Shown here in pieces: positions 26,599 to 34,697 of a DNA stretch of 34,697 nt (within the stretch, counting starts at the first letter, position 1; each line of letters starts with the position of its first letter). Under the pieces are notes generated by a model. It saw nothing but the letters and a program-made list of their open reading frames with translations, did no database searches and was not told the DNA's origin. Source of the stretch: Candidatus Borrarchaeota archaeon (GTDB lineage Archaea; Asgardarchaeota; Sifarchaeia; Borrarchaeales; Borrarchaeaceae); the NCBI GenBank assembly GCA_016840645.1, contig JAEORY010000004.1, positions 1-34,697 of the forward strand, in the 5' to 3' direction. The position numbers and the translations under genes are program-made.

Positions 26599-27749
26599 AT
26601 GAAACGAACTTACCAATTTCGCGTGTATCCGACCACGCAACAACAGACGACGTTAACTCAATGGCTCACTACCTGTCGTATGTTGTATAATAACGGTCTG
26701 GCAGAGCGAAAAGACGCCTGGCACACTCACCAACACTCAGTCAGCTATTATGAGCAAGCCACCCAATTGAAAGCTGCAAAAAAGACCAACCCGTTTCTGA
26801 AGGTGGTTCATTCTCAAGTACTCCAAGATACACTAAGAAGACTGGATAAAACCTTCAACAACTTTTTTAAGCGTATTCAGAAGGGGGAAAAGCTGGATAT
26901 CCACGATTTAAAGGGAAATACAGGTATGATTCCTTCACTTACCCGCAAAGTGGGTTCGCCCTCGAAAAGAACAAGAAGAAACTCCGCCTCTCGAAAATTG
27001 GAAGTATCACTATTAAACTACATCGCCCGATACCTGCTGAAGGAGTTATCAAGACCTGTACCATAAAACGCGATGTCGACCACTGGTATGCCTGTTTTGC
27101 AGTAGAACTTCCTGACCCTGAGTCTCAGAGGGAACTACAGACCGCGATAGGGGTGGATGTCGGGCTGAAGAGTTTGTTAGCGTTAAATAATGGAGACACG
27201 ATAGACAACCCCCGCTGGTTCAGAAACTCAGAGAAGAAATTAGCGAACGCACAACGAAGGAAAGACAGGAAGAAGAAAGGTTCAAATAACCGTCACAAGC
27301 AGAATAAAAAAGTAGCACAGCTACACCAGAAAATACGTCACCAGCGAACGGACTTTCATCACAAGCTCAGTAGGAAACTGGTCGATAGTTATGACCTGAT
27401 TGTGTATGAAAATTTAAAGATTACAAACATGGTCAAGAACCATCATTTAGCGAAGTCGATTAGTGACGCCGGCTGGGGCCAGCTCATGTTATTTACAGAG
27501 TACAAAGCGGAGGAAGCTGGTACTCTCGTAGAATATGTGAGTGCTTATAACACCACACAACTGTGTAGTAGATGTGGAAAGCGTGTGCCAAAAATACTGG
27601 CAACCCGTATCCACAAGTGTCCTTACTGTGGACTTAATTTAACAAGAGATCATAATTCGGCCATCACGATTTTACAGCGATCAACTTACTATACAGAATC
27701 ACTCTCATCATCATCATCAGGGCAGGGACTGCCCGTTGAGCCTGTTTGA
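26599..27749 (+). pseudogene. tnpB: TnpB-2, interrupted by one -1 frameshift
   Basis: From ATG 26599 the frame encodes a TnpB N-terminus (KRTYQFRVYPT, CRMLYNNGLAERK) up to 26889. The protein then continues one frame back as KAGYPRFKGKYRYDSFTYPQSGF to the 27749 stop. The break lies in GGGGGAAAAG (26883-26892): one lost A explains it. With that base restored the protein is about 384 residues with intact RuvC motifs (GVDVGLKSLL, VYENLKITN, TRDHNSA) and a CSRCG...CPYCG zinc finger. It could be a new decay event, a sequence error, or less likely programmed frameshifting. Belongs to a different TnpB subgroup from tnpB-1. Confidence 0.75.
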
Positions 27750-27811
27750 CATATCCCGTTGGGGAATGGATGATTCAGGAAGCCAGCCTACTTGTAGGGT
27801 GGTAGTTCACC
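27650..27811 (+). ncRNA. Predicted omega-RNA scaffold of tnpB-2
   Basis: The tnpB 3' end and right end form the expected scaffold, with a hairpin supported by compensatory changes in element A. The predicted guide, directly after TTCAC, is CAATTCGTATTAATCAAACT (27812-27831). The 5' limit is approximate. Confidence 0.4.
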
Positions 27812-27904
27812 AATTCGTATTAATCAAACTACATAATTTGAATTGCATGAAAGCATCATTTCACGCGATTCATAAGAATACTAGATTCTATCTCACACTT
27901 ACAA

Positions 27905-28402
27905 TTACCACTTATCAAGGTGAACTATCTCATTCAAAGACTTCTTGGGTTGCTGAACTGGGTCCTCATCAGGTATACCAAAAGTAACCAAACCCACTAT
28001 CTTAGAATCTGCTGGGAGGTTTAGCGTGTCTCTGAGTTTTGTATCATTCCAAGCTCCTATCCAGCAGCACCCTACTCCTTGAAGCCAAGCAGCCGTAACC
28101 ATGTTCTGAAGAGCTATTGTTACATCCATCAAAGTAAGCCTCTCCATAATTACCTCAGAAGGTTTGTATAACCCCACTACAATGAAGTCGGCTTCACTAG
28201 TAAATTCATTATATCCTCCAAAGGAACAAGCTTTTTTGGCTTCCTGATCCCTTATAACGACGAAGTGCCAAGGCTGCGTGTTTACTGCTGAAGGAGAACG
28301 CCTTCCAGCTTCTAAGATGTTATTTAATACGCTTTCAGAGACGTGTTCCTTCTTATACTTTCTGATACTTTTACGGGTCAACATTTTTTCAATGCAATTC
28401 AT
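27905..28402 (-). CDS. Nitroreductase-family flavoprotein
   Basis: 165 residues from ATG 28402, chosen because GGTGA lies five bases before it; an upstream ATG at 28414 adds four residues. TRKSIRKY near the start binds the FMN phosphate; SPSAVNTQPW, LQGVGCCWIGAW and GLVTFGIPDE are the other family motifs. These are FMN-dependent NAD(P)H oxidoreductases, often dimers, with varied quinone, nitro or dehalogenation-type substrates. The gene follows the DUF3303-like gene almost without gap, so they form an operon. Confidence 0.9.
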   Translation of the reverse strand: MNCIEKMLTRKSIRKYKKEHVSESVLNNILEAGRRSPSAVNTQPWHFVVIRDQEAKKACSFGGYNEFTSEADFIVVGLYKPSEVIMERLTLMDVTIALQNMVTAAWLQGVGCCWIGAWNDTKLRDTLNLPADSKIVGLVTFGIPDEDPVQQPKKSLNEIVHLDKW

Positions 28403-28417
28403 TTCTTTCACCATTTT

Positions 28418-28699
28418 TCATTCTAAAATTTCAGATCGCCTATATTTTTCGTATGCTTCATTTGAGGTCATTACAGGTATGATTTCGAAATCCACTAAAT
28501 CTTGCCAGTTTGAAATCCACTCCTGTAACTTATTTATGTCATCGCACTCAACAACTTGATAACATTTCTCAAATTTTATGTCTACCCAGCTATTTATATA
28601 GCTCAAGCCTTCTGGCATCATCCTGCCATTCTTCTCATATCGATCGTATACCGCTTTAGCACTGCTTTTCTTGAAATTCTCAATCACCATGAATATCAT
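28418..28699 (-). CDS. DUF3303-like small protein
   Basis: 93 residues beginning MIFMVIENFK, with GRMMPEGLSYINSWVD, CYQVVECDDINKLQEWI and VDFEIIPVMTSNEA, the pattern of the DUF3303 family: small ferredoxin-like alpha/beta proteins of unknown role. AGGT lies seven bases before the ATG. It is first in a two-gene operon with the nitroreductase and divergent from the radical SAM gene. Confidence 0.65.
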   Translation of the reverse strand: MIFMVIENFKKSSAKAVYDRYEKNGRMMPEGLSYINSWVDIKFEKCYQVVECDDINKLQEWISNWQDLVDFEIIPVMTSNEAYEKYRRSEILE

Positions 28700-28756
28700 A
28701 CAACTACCTCACAAAGACTCTTTTCTTATAGGGGAAGTTTTCTGGCTCTTTAGCTG

Positions 28757-28767
28757 TATATATTTAA
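28757..28767 (+). promoter_or_regulatory. TATA box for the AmrS-like gene, leaderless arrangement
   Basis: TATATATTTAA is centred about 23 bp before TTG 28784, so transcription would begin at or next to the start codon. This supports TTG 28784 (or TTG 28787) as a leaderless start. Confidence 0.5.
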
Positions 28768-28783
28768 GGATTAGAGTGAATAC

Positions 28784-29902
28784 TTGTTGGAGGGTATTCT
28801 AATCAAAACTAAAAATCCTTGTGTTCGTGAAACTATTCTTTATGAAGACTTACCAAACAAGAAGGTACGCTGTGGCGTATGTGAACGAAGATGTGTAATC
28901 CTCAACGGAGAGCGAGGATTTTGTAAAACACGTGAAAATATGGATGGTAAATTGTTTACATTGATTTATGGTGACATTTCATCAATTTCAGCAAATCCCA
29001 TTGAAAAAAAGCCATTATTCCATTTTTGGCCTGGAAGTTATGCACTAACTGTCGGCTCATGGAGTTGCAATTTTACATGCCCTTGGTGTCAAAATTGTGG
29101 AATTAGCAAAACCGAACCAAATTCACGTCGAACAAACTATATGAGTCCAGAAGTATTCGAAAAAACTATGAAAGCGAATGATTGCATTGGATCATCGATT
29201 AGCTTTAATGAACCTACCCTGCTTTTGGAATACTCTCTTGATGTATTTGATACTGTAAAAGAAGCTGGTCTATATTACAACACGTATGTAACAAATATGT
29301 ACATGACAGAAGAGGCTTTGAAATTACTCATAGAACATAAATGCGATGCGTTTGCCGCTAATATGAAGGGCGATGCAGAAGTTGTCAAAAAGTACTGTGG
29401 TGCAGACGTAGAACTCATATGGAGAAACCTAAAGTTAGCAAAGGAAATGGGAGCACATGTCGAAGTAATTACGCTTGTAATACCAACAATTAATGATGAT
29501 GCACAAATCCTAAGCGAGATTGCCACTCGTATCCATAATGAATTAGGTAAGGATACGCCTTGGCATTGCACTCGTTTTCATCCCGCATATAAATCTAAAG
29601 ATCTAGGACTCAAAGCGAGAACGCCTATTGCTACACTAGAAAAAGCATATGAACTTGGAAAAGACGTTGGTTTGCGATTTGTGTACTTGGGAAATGTACC
29701 AAATCATCCTTATGAAATCACATATTGTCCTTCCTGCAAGGCATTATTGATTAAACGGTTTATTTTTGACTCTCAGATCTTTTTTGATGTTAAAAAAAGA
29801 ATAGGTAACAGAATTTATTTCGAGAAGAGGTGTCCGAACTGTGGAGAACATATTGCAATATTTGGTGAATTTATTAAAAAAGAAAAAGGGATTTTTGGAT
29901 AA
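28784..29902 (+). CDS. Radical SAM enzyme, AmmeMemoRadiSam AmrS/PflA-like
   Basis: 372 residues. A Cys-rich N-terminal part (C30, C33, C37, C47) precedes the radical SAM motif C95-x3-C99-x2-C102 in SCNFTCPWCQNCG, which binds the 4Fe-4S cluster. NPIEKKPLFHFWPGS and SISFNEPTLL are typical of the AmrS/COG1180 group. The C-terminus adds a zinc ribbon (CPSC...CPNCG). The partner AMMECR1 and MEMO genes are not in the window. The reaction of AmrS proteins is unknown to me. Start choice: see the TATA box. Confidence 0.85.
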   Translation: MLEGILIKTKNPCVRETILYEDLPNKKVRCGVCERRCVILNGERGFCKTRENMDGKLFTLIYGDISSISANPIEKKPLFHFWPGSYALTVGSWSCNFTCPWCQNCGISKTEPNSRRTNYMSPEVFEKTMKANDCIGSSISFNEPTLLLEYSLDVFDTVKEAGLYYNTYVTNMYMTEEALKLLIEHKCDAFAANMKGDAEVVKKYCGADVELIWRNLKLAKEMGAHVEVITLVIPTINDDAQILSEIATRIHNELGKDTPWHCTRFHPAYKSKDLGLKARTPIATLEKAYELGKDVGLRFVYLGNVPNHPYEITYCPSCKALLIKRFIFDSQIFFDVKKRIGNRIYFEKRCPNCGEHIAIFGEFIKKEKGIFG

Positions 29903-29923
29903 GTCTCTATGAAGAAGGCTTCA

Positions 29924-31447
29924 CTAATGGATTATTTCTAACTCGGGATGACGGCGCTCATAATAGCGGATATATGTTTTTAGGACTTCAATCATTGCAC
30001 GGATTCCCATTTTGACTATAGCTTTATGACCCATATCGCTGGCAACCACTCTATAATTTCTGTCCATATGCTTAATGTTGTGTTTCCAGCAGTCTAAGAG
30101 AATGCGAAAATGATAGTGGTTCATATAATCGGCTATGAAAGCTCTGGAATCTCTCATTGATGTAACCTGCATCGGAACGAAGAAAAGTGGTATATACAAG
30201 TGAGGAAATGCGTCTAATCTATTTATTAGTTCAAGGGTCTCCTTCATTTCATCTGATCCTTCACTAGGAAGCCCTGCTACTAATGTACAGACATTCGTCC
30301 AACCCAATTTGGCACACGTTCGTAGAGCGTCGTATATCATGTCTGGATATTCTTCTGACGAGAAAGGAAGGGCTTTACCACGCATTATTTCTCCAATTGT
30401 TTTGGTACATCCTGTTTCGATTCCTGGTTGACAACCATAGTACTTATGCCCTTTGCTTCGGAGGTATTTAGTCAGTCGTTCAAAAAATTCTGGGTCGAAA
30501 GCCATTGGTGCTAAAGTCGAATGCGTTACAAACACCCGACTTATGCCAACATCCTCGAAGAGGGTTTTATATAAATTCATAATGGCATCTTCGTCCGGGT
30601 AGAAGTGCTTTGAGTTGGAACCATATAAGAACGCGTCCTCAGACTGTAGACACATGGAATTATCACTGCTTCCCTCTGCATTTATTTTTGCATCATGTAC
30701 GATTTTTTCGAGAGGGAAATCTCGCATTTTTCCGGCGGTATTTGGTGCACAGAATTTACATCCTCTCCCGCATCCTCGTGATATCTCTGTATAATTGCCA
30801 AGAGCTGGCCCCTGTAATAGAGGTACATCTTCTGGTTTTACAGGTTTACCATAGTACACTCTTTTATCAGGATCGCCATCATTTTCCATTATTTCGGGAA
30901 AAATCTCTGGAATTACATATTCTCCTTCACCGATTACTAAATGATCTATACCAAATTTATCCATGTGGTCTTGTACTTCCCAGGCACCTGGGCCGCCCAT
31001 AACAACTTTAAATCCATATTTATGCTTTAACTCCTTGACTTTTCGCATTAATCTAAAATATTCGATGCGATTGTGTGGGATGCCCTTAAAAATGGTGCTC
31101 CAGGTTGAAGTTGCAGGACCGATTCCTAATGGATCTTCTGCCGAAATACCAACGATTTTTGTCTTCTTGTTTATCAATTTATCTAAATGAAGCGAATGTG
31201 CAACTTTTACTTGTTCTCTGGAAAAACCACTTTGTATACATGTTGCTTCAATGGTTCTAAGACCGAGAGTGGCCCGAACTAAAGTCCCATCAGAATAAGC
31301 TGGTTCGAGTGGGCAAAAGAACTTGAAGTAAATCCAGTGTGGACATATATTTTGTGGTAAACAAGCGCCAAATCCGACGTATGGGATCCCATTGTAATCG
31401 CTTGTTAGCGATAGATCTGAGGTTAATATGATTTCTGCACGTGCCAT
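29924..31447 (-). CDS. Radical SAM protein with N-terminal B12-binding-like domain
   Basis: 507 residues. The first 200 resemble a cobalamin-binding-like Rossmann domain (KIVGISAEDPLG, GFKVVMGGPGAW, HLVIGEGEYVIPEI) but lack a DxHxxG motif. The radical SAM cysteines are C226, C230 and C233 in SRGCGRGCKFC, and the TIM-barrel part continues to a Tyr/Arg-rich tail. The family (COG1031/1032-like) is large; substrate unknown. The ATG has AGGTGA about six bases upstream. It converges with the AmrS-like gene across 21 bp. Confidence 0.8.
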   Translation of the reverse strand: MARAEIILTSDLSLTSDYNGIPYVGFGACLPQNICPHWIYFKFFCPLEPAYSDGTLVRATLGLRTIEATCIQSGFSREQVKVAHSLHLDKLINKKTKIVGISAEDPLGIGPATSTWSTIFKGIPHNRIEYFRLMRKVKELKHKYGFKVVMGGPGAWEVQDHMDKFGIDHLVIGEGEYVIPEIFPEIMENDGDPDKRVYYGKPVKPEDVPLLQGPALGNYTEISRGCGRGCKFCAPNTAGKMRDFPLEKIVHDAKINAEGSSDNSMCLQSEDAFLYGSNSKHFYPDEDAIMNLYKTLFEDVGISRVFVTHSTLAPMAFDPEFFERLTKYLRSKGHKYYGCQPGIETGCTKTIGEIMRGKALPFSSEEYPDMIYDALRTCAKLGWTNVCTLVAGLPSEGSDEMKETLELINRLDAFPHLYIPLFFVPMQVTSMRDSRAFIADYMNHYHFRILLDCWKHNIKHMDRNYRVVASDMGHKAIVKMGIRAMIEVLKTYIRYYERRHPELEIIH

Positions 31448-31589
31448 GTAAATTCACCTGCCCCTTAAGACAAAAAAGTTCCGTCATAGTTCTGAATAAA
31501 TAGATAGGATTCTATACAATAGTTAACGATCATTTTTAGTACACAATTACATTTTCTAATTTGTATTAATTTTACGTGAATACTATCGG

Positions 31590-31619
31590 GGCTAAAACAT
31601 TCCGATCAATATTTTAGCC
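31590..31619. repeat. Inverted repeat GGCTAAAA/TTTTAGCC
   Basis: Eight-base arms (31590-31597 and 31612-31619) with a 14-base loop, in the 450-bp gap between the radical SAM gene and the permease gene. It could be a regulator site or an RNA hairpin. I see no gene in 31448-31897. Confidence 0.4.
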
Positions 31620-31684
31620 GTTGTATAGTTAACTTGTATTTAAGAATCTTTTTCTATTTCATGCCTTTACAAGTATATAAACAG

Positions 31685-31729
31685 TGCGATTTTGGAGTAT
31701 ATAGTGCTATATAGCACTGCGATATTGGC
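31685..31729 (+). promoter_or_regulatory. Candidate operator: 16-bp palindrome flanked by direct repeats
   Basis: AGTGCTATATAGCACT at 31703-31718 is a perfect palindrome. It is flanked by near-identical direct repeats TGCGATTTTGGA (31685-31696) and TGCGATATTGGC (31718-31729), 33 bp or about three helical turns apart. The block lies about 170 bp before the permease start and may control it or the divergent radical SAM gene. Confidence 0.45.
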
Positions 31730-31897
31730 AAAAACGTCAATAAGTATGATAGTATTATCATTCGGGTCGAAATCTTTTGCAATAATTACAGGTAGAAGTC
31801 AATATTTGTCTCTACCAAAGGAGTAACATCACCATTTAATTTTTATATTGAATCCTACGACTATACTCTCCCATGAAAAAATTGAGGGATAGAATTA

Positions 31898-34697
31898 ATG
31901 CAAATTAATGCAAATCTTGCTCAGTATACTAGTGTTGCTTTTATTATTCTCGCAGTCGTGGTGATCATCTTCATTTGGAAAGAAAAATGGATTATTGGAA
32001 TGGCATTTAGAAATTTCAAACGAAAAAAAACCAGAAATACATTAACTGTTATTGGTGTGTTATTCAGTGTTGCAATGTTAACTGGTTTTAATATCACAAG
32101 AGTTAACGTTAGTAATACTTTTTATGAGACGATAGAGCTCGCTACTGGTAAATTGGATTTGGAGATTACTAGAGCGGATGGTGAAGCATTTTCGGAAGAT
32201 TTAATGCACATTCTTGATGATGTAGAAGGGATTGAGGCCTATGCACCAAGAATACAGCGTTATAGCATTATTTTTCTTCATGAATCATGGAATTCCACAA
32301 CAGCAACGGTACTTGGAATAGATCCTACCTTAGATACCGCCTTTGGGGAACTTTATGACATAAACGGATCAGAACCAATTGATCATCTTGTAAAAGACTC
32401 GAATGTGATTGTCTCAGAATCATTAATGGATGGTATTTCCGGAGAACAAAATGATCAAATAGTAAATGCATCAGTAGGAGACAGTCTCAATATTAAACAT
32501 TATTATGATTATCCAAACTCTAAATCTAAAAGATTTAATATCGCTGCCTTTGCAGAAAGTAAGGGGAAAATCGCACAGGTTGGCTATGGCCGTGTAGTTG
32601 TGGTAACATTAGGCAATGCAAGAAAATTAATGCCAAAGATGAGTGGCAAAATTGACAAGATTGTCATAAATCTAACAGAAGAAAGTAGGAAAGACTATAA
32701 AGCGGTTATGGCAGCGATCCAAGATAAATTTGGTAAGGATTTTATAGTTGAAGCAGTCAGAGAAAGTCTACTTGCAATAGCAGAAGGCGCTGTGGCAGGT
32801 TTTGACGAAGCATTAAGATGGTCTGGTTTAATCACTTTATTGGCTTCTGTATTTCTGGTATTTAACAGTATAATTATGACTATCTCTGAACGAAGATATG
32901 AATTAGGTGTAATGCGCTCTATTGGCATGTCAAAGTTTCAAGTGTTCCGGCTGATTTTTTACGAAATCCTCCTCTTGGGTGGATTAGGTTCTCTTATAGG
33001 AGCCTTCGGAGGAATCTTGGTTGCACATGCGATAACCACTTATGTTTCAAATACATACGTATATGGATTTAAAGTTGTAATAGACAATGTGGTAATAGAT
33101 CCTTCAATTATGTTTAATGGTTTTCTTATGGGTCTTTTATTTACTATAGCAGGGGCTTTAGTTCCGCTTTTGTCAGTAACTAGTATGAAAGTAATTCATG
33201 CTTTACGCGGCGTCTCCGATAGTGATGCGAAAAAGAAGATGCCTCTCATAGCGGTAGTTGGTGGTATTGTATTAGCTGCTGTAGGCCTAGGTGGTCTTTT
33301 AATCGTTTCTAGTATACCTTCCGGCTTCTTATCAGATTTCCTATCAGGTACACTTTTCTTATTTGTTATTGGAATAGCTGTTGTTGTTGCAAAATTTAGT
33401 AAAAAAGCAGCTGGACTTGTCGGAGGACTTGGTCTTACAGCCATTGGAGCGTTCATCACAATATCTGCGATTTCATATCTAAGTGAAATTGTTTTGATGG
33501 TTGGAAGTATTATACTCTGTGGGGCGCTTCTTGGTATAATCTCAGAAGCCTTTCATAGAATTATTGATACTATACCCGCATTCAAGACAATAGCTAAGAT
33601 AGCTAGCAGAAATGTTACGCGTCATTCAGTTCGTTCAACGCTCACATTCGGCATCTTTACTATTACAATCACTCTGAGCATCCTCTTCAGTTCAATTAAC
33701 ACAGCCGTAGATGCAGGAGTAGTTAATTACATTTCAGAAGGACTTAATATGGACTTAATTGTCACTACAAATACAGGTGCCCCAGCAAGTCTATCTGGAA
33801 ACTTATCACGAATTGAAGGAGTCCACTGGACTAATGACACGCCAAACGGAGAATGGAGACCTGGCGTTAGCGTAGCCGAAATGACTGGAGCAAAATTTGA
33901 ACTCTGGGATGAAGAAGAAACATCCCTGTTGATGGCCGTTAACTCATCAACATTTGCTATTGCTATTGAGCAAGATATAGTTCAGCCTGATCCAAATAGT
34001 ATGGATCCTATAAAACTCGTTGAACAATTAGGAGATGCAGATAATAAATGTATTATAAGTGACAGACTAGCAGAAAAACTTCATGTACAAGTAGGTCAGA
34101 AAACAAGACTTGAGATCTCAGCTCATGGTAACTCTACAGAATTTAAAGTTATAGGTATTGTACATAATGACCTAATTGGTTATCCGAAGGGTGGTTATTT
34201 CGCCATAATCGACCTTGAGAATTATTATGACTTCGGATTTGATGATGATGTACACATATTTTACGTAAAACTTCGAAATCACCATTGGAATGGTACAGTG
34301 GTCGATCAAGATATAATCACACAACAGATTCTTGATTTATATGGTGATGAATACAATTTACATGTCACACAAACAAAAGAAATTGTGTCAGAATGGCAAG
34401 CCAATGTCACGAATACAACAAAATTTATGGCTACACTTGCATCCACGTCAACTTTGATTGCACTCCTCTGTCTTGCTACCACAATGATAAGAGTTGTCCA
34501 AGAAAGAAGACGGGAACTTGGATTACTTCGCTCTGTGGGATTCTATAAATCTGAGCTCTTTAAATTGTTACTTGGTGAATCATTCCTCTTGGCAGTTCTA
34601 GGACTTAGCATCGGCATCATTAATGGCTATATCCTAGCAGCATCGTATCTTCCCTTGTTTAAAAGTATAGGTTTTACTCCCTATGATGCAAAATTCA
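31898..34697 (+). CDS. FtsX/MacB-type ABC transporter permease, 3' truncated by window edge
   Basis: Open frame from ATG 31898 (GAGGGA at 31884-31889, eight-base spacing) to the window end, 933 codons visible. An N-terminal helix (TSVAFIILAVVVIIFIW) and FKRKKTRNTLTVIG lead into a MacB-like periplasmic/extracellular domain, then the first FtsX domain with ERRYELGVMRSIGMSKFQV. After four or more helices comes a second half: RNVTRHSVRSTLTFG, a second extracellular domain, and a second FtsX region with ERRRELGLLRSVGFYKSEL. It is a duplicated LolC/MacB-type permease that needs an ABC ATPase, not seen here. It probably exports lipids or peptides. Confidence 0.85.
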   Translation, partial: MQINANLAQYTSVAFIILAVVVIIFIWKEKWIIGMAFRNFKRKKTRNTLTVIGVLFSVAMLTGFNITRVNVSNTFYETIELATGKLDLEITRADGEAFSEDLMHILDDVEGIEAYAPRIQRYSIIFLHESWNSTTATVLGIDPTLDTAFGELYDINGSEPIDHLVKDSNVIVSESLMDGISGEQNDQIVNASVGDSLNIKHYYDYPNSKSKRFNIAAFAESKGKIAQVGYGRVVVVTLGNARKLMPKMSGKIDKIVINLTEESRKDYKAVMAAIQDKFGKDFIVEAVRESLLAIAEGAVAGFDEALRWSGLITLLASVFLVFNSIIMTISERRYELGVMRSIGMSKFQVFRLIFYEILLLGGLGSLIGAFGGILVAHAITTYVSNTYVYGFKVVIDNVVIDPSIMFNGFLMGLLFTIAGALVPLLSVTSMKVIHALRGVSDSDAKKKMPLIAVVGGIVLAAVGLGGLLIVSSIPSGFLSDFLSGTLFLFVIGIAVVVAKFSKKAAGLVGGLGLTAIGAFITISAISYLSEIVLMVGSIILCGALLGIISEAFHRIIDTIPAFKTIAKIASRNVTRHSVRSTLTFGIFTITITLSILFSSINTAVDAGVVNYISEGLNMDLIVTTNTGAPASLSGNLSRIEGVHWTNDTPNGEWRPGVSVAEMTGAKFELWDEEETSLLMAVNSSTFAIAIEQDIVQPDPNSMDPIKLVEQLGDADNKCIISDRLAEKLHVQVGQKTRLEISAHGNSTEFKVIGIVHNDLIGYPKGGYFAIIDLENYYDFGFDDDVHIFYVKLRNHHWNGTVVDQDIITQQILDLYGDEYNLHVTQTKEIVSEWQANVTNTTKFMATLASTSTLIALLCLATTMIRVVQERRRELGLLRSVGFYKSELFKLLLGESFLLAVLGLSIGIINGYILAASYLPLFKSIGFTPYDAKF

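Larger units (their letters stand above)
26440..27811 (+). mobile_element. tnpB-2 element (IS200/IS605 family, tnpB only)
   Basis: The left end carries AAGAAGA, a perfect 7-bp hairpin CCCCCAA/TTGGGGG with loop CTTGT (26464-26482), then ATGAATTGCG; a TATA-like CTTTAAATA (26530-26538) lies inside. The right end is GAAGCC, a CCA-CCTA/TAGG-TGG hairpin with CTTG loop, then GGTAGTTCAC at 27802-27811. Element A at 14529-14787 shares both ends. No tnpA. It sits between the membrane-protein gene and the convergent nitroreductase gene. Confidence 0.7.

Noticed and set aside
31298..31320. GGTTCGAG-like sequence resembling a tRNA T-arm
   Set aside because: It lies inside the radical SAM coding region and has no acceptor or anticodon arms around it.
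1..34697. CRISPR array or cas genes
   Set aside because: No series of regularly spaced repeats and no Cas proteins were seen; the only nuclease relatives are the two TnpB proteins.

Overview
The window reads as chromosomal DNA of an AT-rich archaeon, most likely an Asgard archaeon. The reasons are archaeal TATA boxes and short or absent leaders, archaeal families (a COG1665-type predicted nucleotidyltransferase, a COG1340-type coiled-coil protein, an archaeal glycogen debranching enzyme), and eukaryote-like pieces: a Ras/Rab-size small GTPase, a probable gelsolin-like domain protein and a possible tandem longin/roadblock-like protein. The lineage is inferred from gene content only. No rRNA, tRNA or CRISPR array was seen.

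Layout. 1-1843: two tandem nucleotidyltransferase-like paralogues, the first cut by the window edge, the second interrupted by an in-frame TAA. 1915-5317: a gelsolin-like protein, a PrsW-like membrane protease with two zinc ribbons, and a frameshifted membrane protein. 5345-8483 (minus): a likely operon of a 55-residue antitoxin-like protein, a GATase/IFT52-like protein and glycogen debranching enzyme. 8608-10830: an unrecognised soluble protein, and a secreted membrane-anchored protein made of two repeated domains. 11116-13860: a P-type Ca2+-type ATPase. 14130-14443: a compact unit with TATA box, two very small ORFs (one Cys-rich) and a hairpin terminator. 14529-15259: two short tnpB-less IS200/IS605-type elements side by side. 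15313-17086: an ABC-2 exporter pair. 17120-19757 (minus): nitrilase-type amidohydrolase, small GTPase, and a zinc-ribbon protein with duplicated C-terminal domains. 19878-21323: a tnpB-only IS element. 21609-26391: longin-like protein, a small unknown, a coiled-coil protein, TldD-type protease and a multi-pass membrane protein. 26440-27811: a second tnpB-only IS with a one-base frameshift. 27905-31447: nitroreductase with a DUF3303-like partner, a divergent AmrS-type radical SAM enzyme, and a second large radical SAM enzyme. 31898-end: a large FtsX/MacB-type ABC permease that leaves the window.

The most striking structure is the mobile set. Four IS200/IS605-type elements lie within about 13 kb, two with tnpB and two without, and no tnpA is visible. 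The tnpB-less element A matches the ends of the tnpB-2 element closely (45/54 positions at the left end, 82/91 at the right end by hand alignment). The changes in its right-end hairpin are largely compensatory, so the element looks like a MITE that keeps an omega-RNA-like right end. Three coding regions are broken by one-base events; two of these are apparent losses of one A in an A-run, so real decay must be separated from assembly error.
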